Of a DNA stretch of 64,000 bases, positions 38,646-60,902 are shown piece by piece; position 1 is the stretch's first letter; each line of letters starts with the position of its first letter. The DNA is from Clavelina lepadiformis (Eukaryota; Chordata; Ascidiacea; Aplousobranchia; Clavelinidae): NCBI RefSeq assembly GCF_947623445.1, contig NC_135240.1, positions 26,226,001 to 26,290,000 of the forward strand, read 5' to 3'. Below the pieces are notes generated by a model. It saw only the letters and a list, made by a program, of their open reading frames with translations, ran no database searches and was not told the DNA's origin. A program made the translations under genes and the position numbers.

Positions 38646-41600
38646 TCACGTGTCGTCCATGGACAGAACGGATATTTCGTCATCACTTTTAAGGTCGACT
38701 TCCTGTTCGGTGACCTTATGGATTCGACGTTGGATGGCCAACGCTTTGATGTATTCTATCTGGTAGTAGTTGTTGTCGCATCTAGTTCAAAGGATGGGTG
38801 TGAGTTCAGACACAGCAAAAGCTGAATTTTATTAAGACACAAATAACAGGTCTACAGTTTTAAATGTGGTTTATTAACGATTGGTAACTATTTAAATTAA
38901 CTGGTCAGGGTAGTCAATTGTAATCACTATGGCAGTAATTTAAGCGAGGGGAGTTTGATGGAAAAGTTTTAATCAAACCTACACTTTAGTAACTTCTTCC
39001 GCTTTTCTGGTCAGTGCCTTTTGTAGGTTTGCCATTAATGCCATGACCTTCACAGCCCTTGCTTTCAGCGCAGGCCCGTGGGCGAGTAGGAGGGCTCGAC
39101 ACCACAGAAGATAGAAGTGCAGGTGAGGAGATTTTTCTAACTTCGATGCGATGAAAGTCAACAATTTCTCGACGTACACATCGGGTAGGTTTCGACTTAT
39201 GACTTCAACTGACAACAATAAGAGAGTTTGAAAGCAGAAATTAAAGAACCAAAGTGTTTGCTTCACACAAATTTGTTAAGTCGCTTTATTGTTTCTGCTA
39301 GGACATTCGAGCCGCTACAAATATTGTGATAACAATGGGTTTATTGGAACTAGAATTTGATGTAACAATCTGCTGAGATGGACATCCTTTTAGTCTAGAA
39401 AAACTTTACCACGGTATCCACAGAAATACAAATGCGAAAGTGAATATTAAAAGCAAGACAAAACTTACTGTTGTTTACTGGAACTTGCTCGAACACTTCG
39501 TTTATCAAAGACGTCTGGTTTAATCGAAAACTCATCATAATAGATTTACTGTATTCTTTGTTCTACGCAGAAGTAAAACGAGGTATTTACTACGGCAAAT
39601 GCACAAGATACAGACCAAGTTTTGCAATTTATTATAACTATAAAATAACTAAAATCGCATAAAGCACGGGCTCCTCTTGCAGTTGAAGACCTGATATATA
39701 GAATAGAACCAAAACCTAGGTCCAACATAAATGAGTTGGCGGAGCCTTGAACTACCTCTGCTGTTATAAAACTATTTATGATTTAGGTTGAACCTTTATT
39801 TCTTTGCGTATGTTTTCAGGTGTGATGTCGATGTCTAAATCGAAGGGGTCAAAGGTGAAATTAGCGTCCAGCGAGTAAATGAGCAAACCCTCAGTGGTCA
39901 CCGCCGCCCATTCCCTGCCTGGGGTGAAAACGCAGAACCCAAGTTAACCTTATTTAATTGCAACCGACGTAAATTGTTTTTAACCACTTCAAGACAACAT
40001 GATCTCACAAAAACACGATTTCATTTATGATTTCGTAACACGTCTAGTTCGTAATTCTCCAAATGTTTTAAGTCTGAGAATCATGTCGCTAATAGCGCGA
40101 CTAAAATTATTTCATTTCAATCACAAGTTATCAAGACGTCGAAGGCTTGTTGTTGTATTCATAGACATCTCACCTGTTGGGGAGAACCTGACACATGAGA
40201 CCCTTATTTCGGGTTTGTAAAATCGGGATGACATATCGCCGCTTCTAACCCCCGGGAGCTTGATAGCAGTTCCTTCTTCTCCTTCGCCCATTTCGATCAT
40301 AGCGGATGGTCCAAACTCCGTCATCTTCCGTTTATCCAGGAATTCCTTGATGAAATTGGATCAGGTTTAAACAGACATTTTGAGCAAAGTTAAGCAGGTT
40401 GATAATTTACCAATCAGTGATTAATTACTTAACTAAAGGTTGCCAACATTTTGGTCAAATAAACTGTTAACTTGATAAATGACTGATTAATCAGTTGGTA
40501 TCCACATGTAAATGTCACTAGTTACAAGTTAATGCCACTGGTTATATACAGCAAATAATAATAACCGACTCTCAAAGTAAAGCAGATTTTACATCAGAAA
40601 TCAGTAAATTGGGCAAAGTCTGGATAGTTGCAGAATGTTCTGATACTGACCTCCACAGCGTCAAATGATAAATTTCTAGTGACTTCAAATTTCTTCATGA
40701 GCAAGCCCTCCCGCACGTGATAGACGCAAACGTTCTTCGTCTGGCCACCTGCGCCAAATAAGAATCATTGTTTGAAAAAACATACCGTTGTCTAGCATTC
40801 TTGTTGGAATACGTTGTTATTAAAAAAAAACAATCGGTGGCGTTACGTAATCATCGAACCACATAAGAGATGGGAGATCGACAATAAAAACTTGTCAATA
40901 GTTTTAAATTTTTTGGATAATTTTGAGGGTTTGGCGATAGTTTTGAATAAAATTGAACGATTTGCCAAAAAAATTCGTTAGGAGCCTTCTTGCAGATTTG
41001 AAATCATTCCGGCGTGGCTTGTTGGAAAATTTCGCTAGACCGGTTGCTTGCTTACTCTTAGAAATAAGCTCAATTTCTTCCGCTAGCGAGCAAGCACGAT
41101 TGCAGCGGTTTATACGTTGGGGAGGAACTCGTTTGGCGCTTTGTGCCCGTTTACGTTTGTTCTCTTACATTATTAAGTTTCGTGCTTTCTTTGTCCGTTC
41201 CACTGAGCCTTCTATTGCCACCGGACATAGCGTACAACGATGTGTCGTGTTCATACTTAAGCAAGGCAACACTTGCCAGTAACTACGTGGAAATGTTTTT
41301 TACAACAAAATACATAATTCCTGTGTTAAAAAAAAATCGTACCGGTACTACTAGAGATGAATAGGCCAGGCTTCATTTGTGCTGGAGGGATAAATGCATA
41401 TTAATGGCAACATTGAGTGAACCAAGAAAATTTTAGGCACATGCCTCGGACGTGCAAAAACGCAAAAAGCAGGTATCATTGCATTTGCACTCTATTTCTA
41501 TTGAGTCGAATACAATCTGTTAGGAAGGCCAAACAAAGCAGCATGTTGCTAATGAACTAGCGCAAACAACGAGTTTGAGTGGTAACAAGATTTGAGATAA

Positions 41601-44600
41601 ACTTAGTCATAACTGTTGATGCGTTGCGTTAGGTTTGTGGCTGGCAATATGAACATAAAATAAAACATAGGGCTGCATAGCAATGGAGCCGGCCTTTTAA
41701 CATTTTTTAAATGACTCCTTAAAATGCTTGCACTGTTTCTTACTAAGTTCTTTAAAACACCGCAACCAATGATGCCAACACAAATTGCTCAAAATAACAG
41801 GCTTTATGGTATGGTATTTATGAAATGGTTATTCAACCAGCTGAAGCAGTCGTACCCGCAATAATCGATTCGCCGTCTGCAGTGTAGCAGAGAGTTTGAA
41901 AAGATTTTCCGAACGAACTCGTCTTGGCCGAGACACGGTCAAGCTCACCACGACCCCCGCCAATGTCATGCCTTGAAATAAATTCGAACAAAACAAGTGT
42001 TCAGATGTGATTATTAAAAGCGATTTCAAATGAAGTTTTGAAAAAGCTGTATGAAGCATTGTGAAGTGGGTAAATAGCAATTCTAAAATTACCAAGGAGC
42101 ATTGTTAATTAACAAGCAATGAAATAAATTAAAGTCGTGGAAACCTGCAGTCGATAGAACCAGTTTGTGTCATTGTCTGAACATTCCAGAATGTTATTTC
42201 AGCATTTAACGTTGAAACAGCGAGTTCGCCACCGTCAGGTCGAAAAGATACAGACATTACTGGATAAAAGACGAAGATGCTGACGAATGATTAACTCTTT
42301 GAGAAATCTTTTAAATTATTGCAATTACTAAATTAAATTACTAAACAGATGACTAGACAATTATATTGGTTAAAAAACGAAAAACAATTTTAAAAACTTT
42401 TCACTCCTTTACGAAAAGGTAAAAGTAAAATGGAAACTATAAAATTAAATGCGATTAACGAGAAGATACCATCATGGCCGACGTCAACAGACTCCCTTGC
42501 TCCTTTCTCTTCACCAATCTTCCAGAGAGTAACAGTCTGATCCCACGATCCGCTCGCAAGGAGGGAAGATGTTGATGAAAATGATAAACTCACTACCGGA
42601 GCTTCATGGCCTGTGGTTAGAAATGTTGGAATAATTGTAAAGGGACCAGACGCTCATGGATGTATCTGGAAAAGACGCTGTGCACATACACACTCGCAAA
42701 ACCAGTAGCTCTAAACCTGATAGAATTTAAAGACGAAAAGCCATTAACAATTTTCAAAAGTTCTTCCACAAAGGAAGCTTCTTAGAATTTAAGAGCCGTT
42801 TAGCAATCGAAATCACAGTTATCACTAAAAACGTGGATTCGTTTTGAAAATAAAACATTTCTCTTAGCAAGCATGACTTTCAACTTTGTACCTGTGAGCA
42901 AATCCAACAGACGTCCTGTTCTCACTGACCACACAAAGACCTCAAATGTGTCCTTCGAACCAGCGCTTACTAATTCGCCACTGCTGTCCACAGCCAGGGA
43001 AGCAAATTGAGTTGGCCTTGGTGACGTAAACGTTCGAAAATTTCGATACCTAAAGGTATGAGATGGATATCATTGTAACAGAATACGTTGAATACAATAT
43101 TAACAAAGTCATAGACACATTTCAAGCAAAGTATCTTGCAAACCTCATTTTGTGTGAAAAGATTAAGTATTTCTACAAAACACATAAAAGTAAATACAAA
43201 CTGGACATTACCTGTGCAGGTCGAATGCACGAACAGTTCCATCCAATGACGCTGACATTATTACTTGACCACTTGATGTGAACTGGACGCCAGTGACACC
43301 AGCACTGTGCTCGGAAAACGTAACAAAACAAAAGCTGCTACTTGTGTCCCAGACTTTAATCTGCAGAAGACAACTAAGCACATTTACTTTAAAATAAATT
43401 GTAAAAAAAACAACTAAAAACCAAAAAGGATCAAAACATTTTAAGTTTCGCAAACCAAACAAAAAGTAAAAGAAATAGAGGACTAGCATGAAAAATGAAT
43501 ACAAGAGCCAAAACATCATGAAGCATTTTAGTAATTCTCTTGTATTCATTCTACAAACTAATCACGGTTCCCAGCATTTTGCATTCAAAGAGAAGGCTAT
43601 TCTAGCAAAAAGACAAAACATAGTTCAAAACAATCAAAAGCAAAAGAAACCTACAATAAGTTTCCAAAGTTTTGTCGTAAAAACTTATTCGCTTAATAAT
43701 AACATGCTCGGCCCAAGAATTAAAATTAACCTTTCCATCTTCACCCCCAGTGACAATATATCTGCCATCGGGTGAGTAATCAAGGCAAAGCATGTTGCTG
43801 AAATGTCCTTGCTGTTTCATGATGTACGATTCACTCTGCCAATCCCAGACCAATAATTGTCCAAGCGTCGACGACGCAAGTGCCAACCAATCACCAGTGA
43901 AGTTAAACGAAGCCGAAGTTATCTGATGATCTGATATGCTGTGAATAAGCAGTATATTATTTGTCTGCAAATTACCTGCCCATGCACATGTAACTATCAC
44001 ATTGGGACCTTCAAACACCCAGTGCCCCAACATTTATGGTATTCACAAAGTTCATTGTTATAAAAGTCAGTCACAGAGTAATCGCTTGAAAACATGATGA
44101 CGGTTGCATACTCTGGTTACACTGAGTGTGGAAAGAGTAAAATAAATGACATTTCTGCATCAATTTCTGACGGTTGAGCAGCCAGTATTGTATTGGTTTG
44201 CAAGTATCACGATTCACGGCAACAACTTACCTGAGCGAGTGAATTAAATTAAAATCCGGCAGCTCATGAATATGAAAGGAGCCAGATGCAAAGCCGGTAA
44301 CTAGAATGTGAGTGTCCTTGTGGAAGGAAGTGCTGGTGACGTTGTTGAAGTTTCCCTCCTTGTTAAAAAAATATCTGAGACAAAAAAATTCAACTTAAAT
44401 ACACAATTTGTTTGAGTCTATGGTAGACTTTGGACGCAGGCCGCATATACTTTGCCAGGCGATGGTATAAAATCTTCTCTTTTCCTTCAACATCCATATT
44501 TTGGGACTCTGTATGCGTACTCCGTGTTTCAGGAGCTTCATCCTTATTCTCGATTTCATCCACGGACGCAGAATATGGTAAGACCCTGGTGATGATATGT

Positions 44601-47600
44601 CATAACATAACATAGCATTCCAAAATTATGTCACTACTTGCATCAACATTGAATTAAACCACTTTTAGCAGCTGACTGCTTAATGAAATTTCAAGCAAAG
44701 GAAACAGATAAATAAAAGTTTTTTTTTTGTCAATAGAAGAAAATTTTTCAGGTGAATTCGCACAAAACTGAGCTTACTCCTCTTCATTGGCTGGATGAAG
44801 ATTTTCAAGATCAGTGTCACATTCCCAGACATTCAACGCTCCATCTCTGCTTACCGTGTACAAGTCCAAGGATTCTTTCTCAAAATAACAACCTGCATCA
44901 TACAGAATGGTTGCCATAAACCTCCCACAAATTCCAATAATTTACAGAGCTGTTCAATGATAGATCGCCAGAATTTGATCGATTAAAACAGAACATTTTC
45001 TTTTGCAACGTTTTTCATGGATCATGTCAAACTGTAATTCACCGCAGGTCATTTTCTTACTGTGTAAGAATATGAATCACTTTACGTACCAACGATTTCA
45101 TCCTTGTGCCCACCCAGGGAATAAACAATGAGGTTGTCACACTTGATGGCAGCATAGACGCGGGTGTTCATGTCTTTTCCACCAACTGCAAATGCTCTAT
45201 CGATAACATAGAGTTAGAGAAACATATTTAATGAAGTGACAACCGGTACAACACACACTAAAGCATGATACAAAGAAGTGTTGTCAAACAGTAGAGTCGA
45301 ATAATTTCTTTTATCATTTTGGCCGTTATCATTTGGATTAGCTACATAGCATTACCTGCTATCAGTAGTCCAGTCAATAGATGTGGTTTCACCATAAGCA
45401 CCATAGAATGTGCGATATAGCTGAAATGGGTTGATTACTCTTGACTTTCCCGGAGCATGGTAAACTAAAACTAAATTGTCTTTCGTCACAGCAAACTTCT
45501 TTCCATCTGGACTATATCTAAAGAAGTAAAAAGTTTCTTTAAAACCTGGCACAGTTACATGACACTGAAGCCGATTTTGCCATTGAATTGTTATTAGTGG
45601 AAGAAACCGAACGTTAAATGGACCCTTTATAGTACTTTAATTTGGACAAAAAATTAGACTGAGCAAACCTCCTTTGTATGTTACCAAATCCCATTGTAAT
45701 GTTATGATATGTACACGAAGTAACAAATGACAGACGTTTAAAAAAAATATTATACATCACACTAATAAATGTGATTAATTAACAGTCTGTTATGACATGA
45801 GTGAAAAATTCGGAGACAGCAAGCACTGCTCAAACATAGCGCCTTGACAAAACAAGTAAAGTTAACCGAAATTTCAAGTTAATGAGCTTGAAGTTGTAGT
45901 GGCCTGGGAGCCACTTTCAATACCAATATATCATTCGTGGGAAAGTATTCGCCAGTTATTTATTGAAGTATTGTTTAGTGATAAAACTGCAACTGTCGTT
46001 TAATATTTGGAAACTTTCTCTAAATAACGTTATGTGAAAGCGCCGTTTAGTACGTTACCAGGTGATTTCATAACATCCGAGTTTTAACTGAAAATAATCC
46101 CCATTGCCCAACGCTTATTTTATCGTTTGCGATTTCTGACATATTTGTGTATATTGTGTTGAATACTTCCGCTCACATCGCTCCGCTTTATAAACTCGAA
46201 CTGATACGCGAGTAACCGCGCAGACAGAGATATAGAATCGTACGAACGTATTACGTTAGTCGTGTTAATTGTAATTCGTTAGACTTGTTTTAAATGGTGA
46301 ATGCTAAGTTTGTGATTGTGTCATATTCGGAACCTGTACAGTTCCTACAATAAAGGACCGTTTCTGATAAACTGTATCTGTAATAACGTAAGAGCTTTCG
46401 GCTAGTAAAACGTTAGGTTAGAGAATTCTAACCGCACGCAACCACGGAGTCAGATCATTAATTCGGCAGGTAAATTAAGTCCGAATATCATAAGTTAAGA
46501 CTGACAAACAGTGCAGCAACCTCTGCAAAGTAAGTGTTAAGTAGTTGTTCAACAATAAAAAAGTGTTTAAAAAGTTCAACTAAGTTAAGTGTACGTTGAT
46601 TCCCACATTTTCAGTTCACTAATGCTGAGTGAACAAGCTTCTACTGTATTGTCAAACATTCGAGAAAACTTGAAAGAGAATTTAAAGCCAGCCTTACTTT
46701 ATGCACTGAATTGGTTTTCGAAAATGATGAGTGTGTAAAATGGATTTGCTGAGTAAACTCACCAGTGAAGCTTCACCCTCTGCGAAAATATGTCAAAAAT
46801 AAGAAGTTTGTCAAAGATTACATAACATTGTGCAATTATATAACCATCGATGCCATTACACGTCTTTAAATCTATGTGAAATCTTACGCTGCCATTGACA
46901 CTAAAAAATAGCTTACCTTCGTCAATGAGAATTGCTGTACAGCCATCTGGTGCAATGGCCAAACAAGCAATATTGCATTGAGTTGTAAATGGCAGTGTTT
47001 CGGCATTATTGCTGCAAAAAAAGTACATACGGTAGCTATCCTTGAGAAACAAAATCATAGGACAACAAAAGGGAACTCAAATTCATCAATTATAAAAACT
47101 CTCAGCCTCTAAGTTGGCTCCACTGTGTGAAAGTGAATTTTTTGTCTGTTTCTTACGTATAGCCAGCTCGAAGTGGTTGAGCTGGACAAGTGAAACAAAC
47201 TTAAAATCTTTAATATGAGACATCTTTTAGTGGACCAAGCCTAAGGAAACTAATGCTGACAAAACTTTTCAAGAAAAAGTTATCCAACATGCAAACTACA
47301 CATTTTGGTACCTCTTTAGGTCAAACAGGGTGACCCTGTTGCCCACTGGACTTAAAACAGTATTGCCATCTTTCAAAAACTCTATATTTCCCTTTCGATA
47401 AACAGTTCCAAGAAGATTTGAAAACTGCAATTAAACAATATAAAATTTAAAACATTGGCCAGTTTCCCAAGTCATGCAATTCATTGATTGACATATGCTA
47501 ATATAAAATAACAAAGTGTATAAATAGAAAGATTATAATATAGAGTATACATAATATATATAATCACCAATACAATTAATCATTAGAATAAAAATAAAAA

Positions 47601-47998
47601 ACAACAAAAGTTTACAATGACAATATTAACTTTATTTAACAAATTCTGTGTAAAATGTGGTGCACGACACTCTTTCAAACACATTAATTTGCCGTGTTTA
47701 TTTGTAATCGACAAGAAACCTCGTGCAATTGTCACACGTTGGACAATAATCATGCCAACACAAGCTTCAGCATAAAATCTGACCTACTAACCTGTTTTAT
47801 GTGCAAAACTAAAATAAAAATTGACAACATGGACGTTTTCACGCAGCCATGCACATTGATAAATAATTGGGGTCTAGTATACAAGTGCACAACCAGAAGA
47901 CGTCACAATAGGGTATAGTATACAAAAGTATCCCGTGGTTGTGCACTTGTATACCAGACCCAATAATTGAATCGCTTTACCTTGTATGCGAATTTCAT
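38646..47998 (-). CDS. PWP2: PWP2 (UTP1), periodic tryptophan protein 2, SSU processome
   Basis: Twenty-one exons in minus order: 47981-47998, 47312-47424, 46862-47011, 45608-45634, 45356-45517, 45090-45196, 44778-44892, 44451-44585, 44231-44374, 43731-43938, 43212-43360, 42892-43049, 42470-42610, 42145-42259, 41856-41971, 40651-40748, 40174-40345, 39794-39918, 39469-39562, 38983-39208, 38646-38781 (2709 nt, 902 aa; human is about 919). WD40 blades fill residues 1 to about 680, with signatures such as YSPDGRYIVTGGEDGKV and LDGTVRAFDLHR. MSSRFYKPEIRV follows, then an Utp12 domain (about 755-857, LPDVYVEKLLTF) and an acidic tail. PWP2 is a UTP-B subunit that binds pre-rRNA early and is needed for 18S rRNA maturation in the nucleolus. 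The least certain part is the end of exon 3 and the 27 nt exon 4. Introns 1 and 3 contain repeats. Confidence 0.92.
45890..46615 (+). repeat. Possible solo-LTR-like segment in PWP2 intron 3
   Basis: On the strand opposite PWP2 the intron holds a TATA-like TTTATAAAC (46187-46195), about 155 bp of sequence and then AATAAA (46349-46354). It starts near TGTAGTGGCCTGGGAGCC and ends near TGATTCCCACA. This order resembles an LTR (U3, R, U5), but no clear target duplication was found, so the boundaries are tentative. Confidence 0.3.
47863..47969. mobile_element. Hairpin MITE in PWP2 intron 1
   Basis: A 107 bp inverted repeat. Arms of about 33 bp (left AATAATTGGGGTCTAGTATA, right its near-perfect complement ending CCCAATAATT) flank about 40 bp. 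The arms differ at only two or three positions. The right end is 11 bp from the exon-1 boundary at 47981, so the transcribed hairpin would lie beside the first 5' splice site of PWP2. Size and structure fit a short MITE; the superfamily is unknown. Confidence 0.7.
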
Positions 47999-48497
47999 GC
48001 TTGCACTTTCTGGTTTTCAACAACTTGGTTCGGTTCTTTTTGTCAACAGCATGCAAGATGATGATGTTTATTAAGTTATCAGCAATATATCATTCTTCCT
48101 AATTTAACTTCACCTATCTGATGCTTCGGGTTGGACAGACAAGCGTTCCGTATTCTTTAATCAAAAAACACCCCCTTCAAAAAACGCAAACCAATTACAC
48201 TAGCCTAGCATATGTTTGGATAGTTAAGCTACGGCATACAAGGTAGGCTAGCATGTACTCAATCCACATGTGCCATTTGGTTTTCCTGGACCTACTCAAG
48301 CAGAACGTACAACTGTGACATAAAAATATAAATTGTATAATGTGCAATTTAATTCACGGCATAGCTACACCCAAGGAAAATACTTTTGGTTACTAACTCA
48401 GCTTAAATTAAATGAATTCCTTTAAAGCTGTGGTGACAAAATTATTTTTTAATAATACCCCAATTATATTTCCTGCTATCTCTTATCAAACAACTCA

Positions 48498-48664
48498 CCA
48501 ACAGGTTTAAGCGGCAACTTGGAATTAACGTTTTTTACATATTGTAGAGCCATTTTATCCTTTCTCAAGCCAAAAACAAGTTTACATGGTCTAAATCTAA
48601 ATTCTAAAACGCGAACTTGAAAATAGCACTCAACACTAAATGCTTTGGCACTGCTGGCCATGGG
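48498..48664 (-). CDS. Uncertain small ORF upstream of PWP2
   Basis: On the minus strand an open frame starts MASSAKAFSVECYF and runs through FRPCKLVFGLRKDKMALQYV to KLPLKPVG, where a good donor (TTG|GTGAGT, near 48497) occurs. Spliced to an acceptor near 48317 (TTATGTCACAG) it would stop after a few codons. It could be the leader exon of a small gene or an untranslated exon of PWP2. No family is recognised and conservation is unknown. Confidence 0.2.
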
Positions 48665-48944
48665 CGACACGTTTTCTTCAGACGTTTCAACACCGAAAAG
48701 AGCGTAAAAAAAAGGCAAAATATTTATTACAAATTTGTCCTTTCTTAATTTTGCATCAAATTACTAATGATAGTTGATGACATAAAAATAACGGTAATTT
48801 ATTGCAAAAAAAGTATAGCAGCCAGAATTCGTATGCAGCAAAGCAGCCGGTTTCTGGAGTCGCTTTCAGTGTGAATAAAAGGTTGACGATATGTGACTAA
48901 TAATTGCACTCAGCATATTATTTTTTATTAAATACTGCAGGACT

Positions 48945-49166
48945 ATGGCAGTTGCCCAGTTTCAGAACCTCTCAAAACGCATACAAAGTCACAATAGAGT
49001 AAGTCTAGAGTCTAGTCTAGCCATAGTTGCAGCCAGCATCAAGATTGTCAGTGGTCAACTGGGTTTGGAGTATATTCTCCAGGCGCTAAAAAATCTTCAC
49101 AGGCAGTTGTTAAAAAGCGTCGATGAGGATAATTATTTGGCACAAAGATTAGACTGGAGGTATTGA
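48945..49166 (+). CDS. Uncertain small ORF, 73 codons
   Basis: Encodes MAVAQFQNLSKRIQ, a helical Leu-rich middle (LEYILQALKNLHRQLLKS) and a C-terminus YLAQRLDWRY. Composition looks protein-like and amphipathic, but no family, promoter or partner exon can be shown. It points away from the small minus-strand ORF at 48498-48664, with about 280 bp between their starts. Confidence 0.2.
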   Translation: MAVAQFQNLSKRIQSHNRVSLESSLAIVAASIKIVSGQLGLEYILQALKNLHRQLLKSVDEDNYLAQRLDWRY

Positions 49167-49418
49167 GCTGCTATTTCATTGTGCAGGGAACCGGCGCCAA
49201 AAGTGCTCCAACTTGACAGTCGTCACACGCAATTTTTTAAAAGGGTGGCTGATTAAATCAAAATAAAAATAAGCACGAAACTAAAGTAAGCGCTTTGCAA
49301 TATTCAACAAGAAACGCTTTAAAAGCTTGAGGAGTATTCTATTGAAGCCAGTTGATCATCCGGATTTTTCAAAACGTCCAACAGGAATAATATTTCACCA
49401 CATTAGGGAAACCTCCTT

Positions 49419-57306
<7,888 letters not shown>

Positions 57307-60300
57307 TGTAAAGTTCGTAATGGTTTACACGCAATCACACCTACGTCTAGGCCTACAGGTTTACACCAATACAGGCCTGTCATACAAATTAGCCTATGGT
57401 AAAATAAATTCTGAAAATAGCAAGTGAAGTGTGATTACCAGGTGAGTTTGTGTCATAAGTTATTGCATTTCCAGCAAAATTCTAACCATATTTGTAAACT
57501 TCCGCCATTTTGTGTGTTTAACCAACTTGCATATATTTCGCGGTATAAGAACTAATAAAAATGTTAGTGAAACAGCTACCTCACGTAAAACTAGCCGTAA
57601 CTTGTTTCAAGTTTTACACCTAAAGTTGCCCCAACTACTGCCAGAACTTAAACATATGGACGCTAAACAGCCCCAAAGCCAAATTTTTGTCCGTAAACAA
57701 TTACTTCGATAACGTTACTAACGTAGGAAAAGAAAAGGACCACGTTAAAAAGATTTCTTCCCGCACTTCTCAAAGACAAGCGCCGCCGTGTTTCCTTCAA
57801 ATTTTTCAGAAATAAAACTAAAACAAAAAATACGGTTCCTTGTTGCAACGTCTTGGATGACAAAGTTGCATGACAGCTTTGACAAAAATAAGTAATGTAA
57901 AATCTTACTAATGTTGCAGATACGGCATCTTAATAGGTCGAAACATCGCTCAGCCGATGTATGGTGTTTTTGTGCATCACGTTGGATAATCTTTCGGCAA
58001 CATAACATTGTCGAAAGTAGCTAACCCAAAGTTAATAGTAAAGACGGTGTTAACTGTGAAAGCAAAGCGAATGTGTTTTGGATTAGTTTTGGGCTAGCCG
58101 AATAAGTAGTAAATATTACCGTTTTGGCATTCATTCCAATTAGTCTGCTTACTAACGCTTATTTAACTAGAGAATGGTTCCGTAGGGCTGTAGAAAGCCC
58201 TAAGTTTTCCCGCCAAAAAGCCACAACAGTTTAATATAACGGCTTGCACCGTAAACGGCCATGTCAACTGGTTTCATGACACTCTCGTATAACTGTTTCA
58301 GGTACAAAAATAAACCTGTTCGCATAAGCACACAAAAACAATTCTTCACAAGTGTAATAATTCTCGCTCAATTTGCAGAAAAGTCGACAAATGACAAAAT
58401 GCTTTTGGAGCTGCTTCACCTTTGTAAAAGTAGGCTACAACTCGAGCAGTGATTGTAGAAGGTTTACCAAGAGATCATTTTTCCTATCTTCCACTGAGAT
58501 AGTATCGCACTTAACAGTACTAGTAGGCCTACTTGTTAAAGATTGCAATGCAGACTACTTGTATGCCATTATCATGATCAAGTAAATTAGGTCAGGCGAA
58601 ACTGGTGGCGCGCTTGTAAACAATGTTGCCACATATCACTGATTGTAACAAAAGACTAGGCCTACAGAAAACATATAGGCCTAGCTGTTTCCGTACACTT
58701 TAGGCTTAGTAGGCTGCTGATGAAATATTCAGAGTTAAAGGAGATTGTTAAAACGCCAAGTGATTTGGACAATATCGCATTTTGCACAGTTTTAAATTGG
58801 CACAATTTATCACTGTAGTAAGCTACAGTACGGTAACTGTAGTTCTGTTAAATTTTGAGACAAGAAACTTTTTGATGGGAGCAAAATTTTTATGCCAAAA
58901 TAAAACTAAACACCCGCTTTTTATTTGTGACTTTGTTACTGCATGATCGAGTTTATGAGAAATAGTCTACAGCAAAGTAAATCTCGTTTTCAATCGCATG
59001 TTTTCCATTTTCACAAGTCCAATTCCGCAACAGCAGAATAGGAAAAACCATGTTGAAGTTTCACCTAATATAAAATCCGCGATAGCCAATAAACGTAGGT
59101 ATAGTATTTTGAGGTGCTGATGTTTAAACTGTGCTATGTTCAGAGCTTAGACTTGTAAGCTACAGCCAAAATATTCCAACATTGTACCTAGTTACCCATC
59201 TGTTGAATTAGTCTTCTTCGCTTTCGACTGAAAAAATTACAATGCACCGTGATTTTGTTAATGTGCCAAAATTACGTAGGTATTACTATAAACTTAACAA
59301 ACAGCTTGATTAATCTACGCCAAAAAATATAACCTATCCATTGCGACAATTCTTCCGGGTTAGCAGGCCGTACTGCAAGGTGTGAGTATGAAGAAACAAT
59401 ATTGTTGGTTGAAGATATTTACCAAGTTTGTTAAACCCTGAATGTAAAGATTATATGAGATGGTCGTTAAGCAAACAGCGACGCCTTCCCCGGAGGGTTA
59501 TATTTGTTATAGTGATGAAAAGCATACAAAGACAGAAAGTAGATTGTAAGCCAATGTCTTGAAAGGTGTTTGCCAACTTGCAAACCGACTTAGCGATGGA
59601 GCATTGCCAAAAGGATCTAGAACGGTCGTACGCGACAGCATTTAGGAACAACAAAGGGCAGAAAAAGCTTATCTTCTTGACTTGTCACCAATTAGCGACG
59701 TTTGTAAGGAGACTTTACACTGGGTGTTAATTAAATCTTTGATAAGGAATCGTCACTCATGTCTTTTATCTTGCATGAGTGTAAGCTTGGATTCACACAG
59801 AGGTTTCTCGCCAGCGGGTAAGCGGGTTTGACGTTTGTTTTTAATCAATCAATCAAACGCTTGATTAACTGCAATGCACGAAAAAATCCGCTCTAGCAAA
59901 ACATCTGTGTGGATCCAGCATAAAACTTTCGCTTTCTTGTAATCAACCTTTCAAACCATAGCCTAATGCCAAAGTTGTGTTTCTCAAAGTTGGCAATATC
60001 AGCTTGCAGCTTAGCTGCAACGACAATACAGAAGGGAACTAGTTTAGAGAGGATAGAGGGGCAAATATATGGGCACTAAGTATTTTGTTGTTCAGGTAAA
60101 AGCAGAAACGCAGTAAGGCGGATTTATTTACCTTGCTTGGTCGTCGGCCGACATATCTATCTACTGGCCTAGCACGTAGCTGTAATAAATTAAACGTGTA
60201 ATAAAGTCGAACTCTTTTAAGCCTACCCGCCTGACCTCGATTTTGTAGGCCTATATAAGTTAGTTGTAAGTTTACTAACAGAAGGTCAATGCTCTGCGCC

Positions 60301-60448
60301 AAGTATTAAGTTATTATTTGTAAATATGCCTGCGAGTGTAGCCTATAGGGCATAGGCGTACAGAGTAATACAAACCGATTTACCTATATTGTTTCAGCAG
60401 AGTTGGACTTGTGCTGCGGAACTACTGTAGTAGCCTATATTGAGAGCG
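57307..60448. other. Intergenic upstream of SUZ12
   Basis: 3.1 kb containing the SUZ12 promoter side. Short open frames (for example 57512-57712 and 58261-58452, +) have no recognisable motif. The strings AGGCCTAC/GTAGGCCT recur many times from 57340 onward, but no gene is recognised. Confidence 0.4.
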
Positions 60449-60902
60449 ATGCTGTTGCGAAATCAGTTTCTCTCAGAGAATGCTACAAGAAACGCGCTTG
60501 ATGTTGCTGACCAAACGAGGCCAGAAAATCAAGGAATGCTGGAATCCTTTCATTTCTGGTTTCCAGTTAGTCTGACAATCGCCGGATTTCTTGCGTTCAT
60601 ATTGTACATGGTGGTGGTAAGGTGAGAACGTATTCTTCAGTGAATGAGAGGCACATTTGCTCCACTGTAAATGATATTAAGTTTAGGTTTGGAAATGTGC
60701 CGTTTGTAACCTAATCGGGTCTTTTTATTTAAGATTTATTCAAATGAGAGAGAGTGCAAGAACTCGGGACTACACGGTACTTCCCGCTGTAGATGATCCG
60801 CTTGAACAAAAGGAGATGCACAAGGAACGTCCAGAATCGTCGAGCAGGGTATCTTCGTCAAAAAGATCCAGCAGTCACGTCCCAATTTCAGTAGTCCACT
60901 GA
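60449..60902 (+). CDS. Small single-pass membrane protein, unknown
   Basis: Two exons, 60449-60621 and 60734-60902, join in frame (342 nt, 113 aa) across a 112 bp GT-AG intron. The first about 38 residues are hydrophilic with an N-glycosylation sequon (NAT at residue 10). A membrane segment follows (about 40-59, FPVSLTIAGFLAFILYMVVV), then a basic stop-transfer stretch (RFIQMRESARTR) and a Ser/Arg-rich tail (SSSRVSSSKRSSS). The order suggests N-out, C-in topology with a phosphorylatable cytoplasmic tail. I recognise no family. A further 5' exon cannot be excluded. Confidence 0.6.

Larger units (their letters stand above)
47999..49418. other. Spacer between PWP2 and SUZ12
   Basis: Holds the PWP2 promoter region and two small open frames, described separately. 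No other feature is recognised. It also contains the SUZ12 3' flank. Confidence 0.4.
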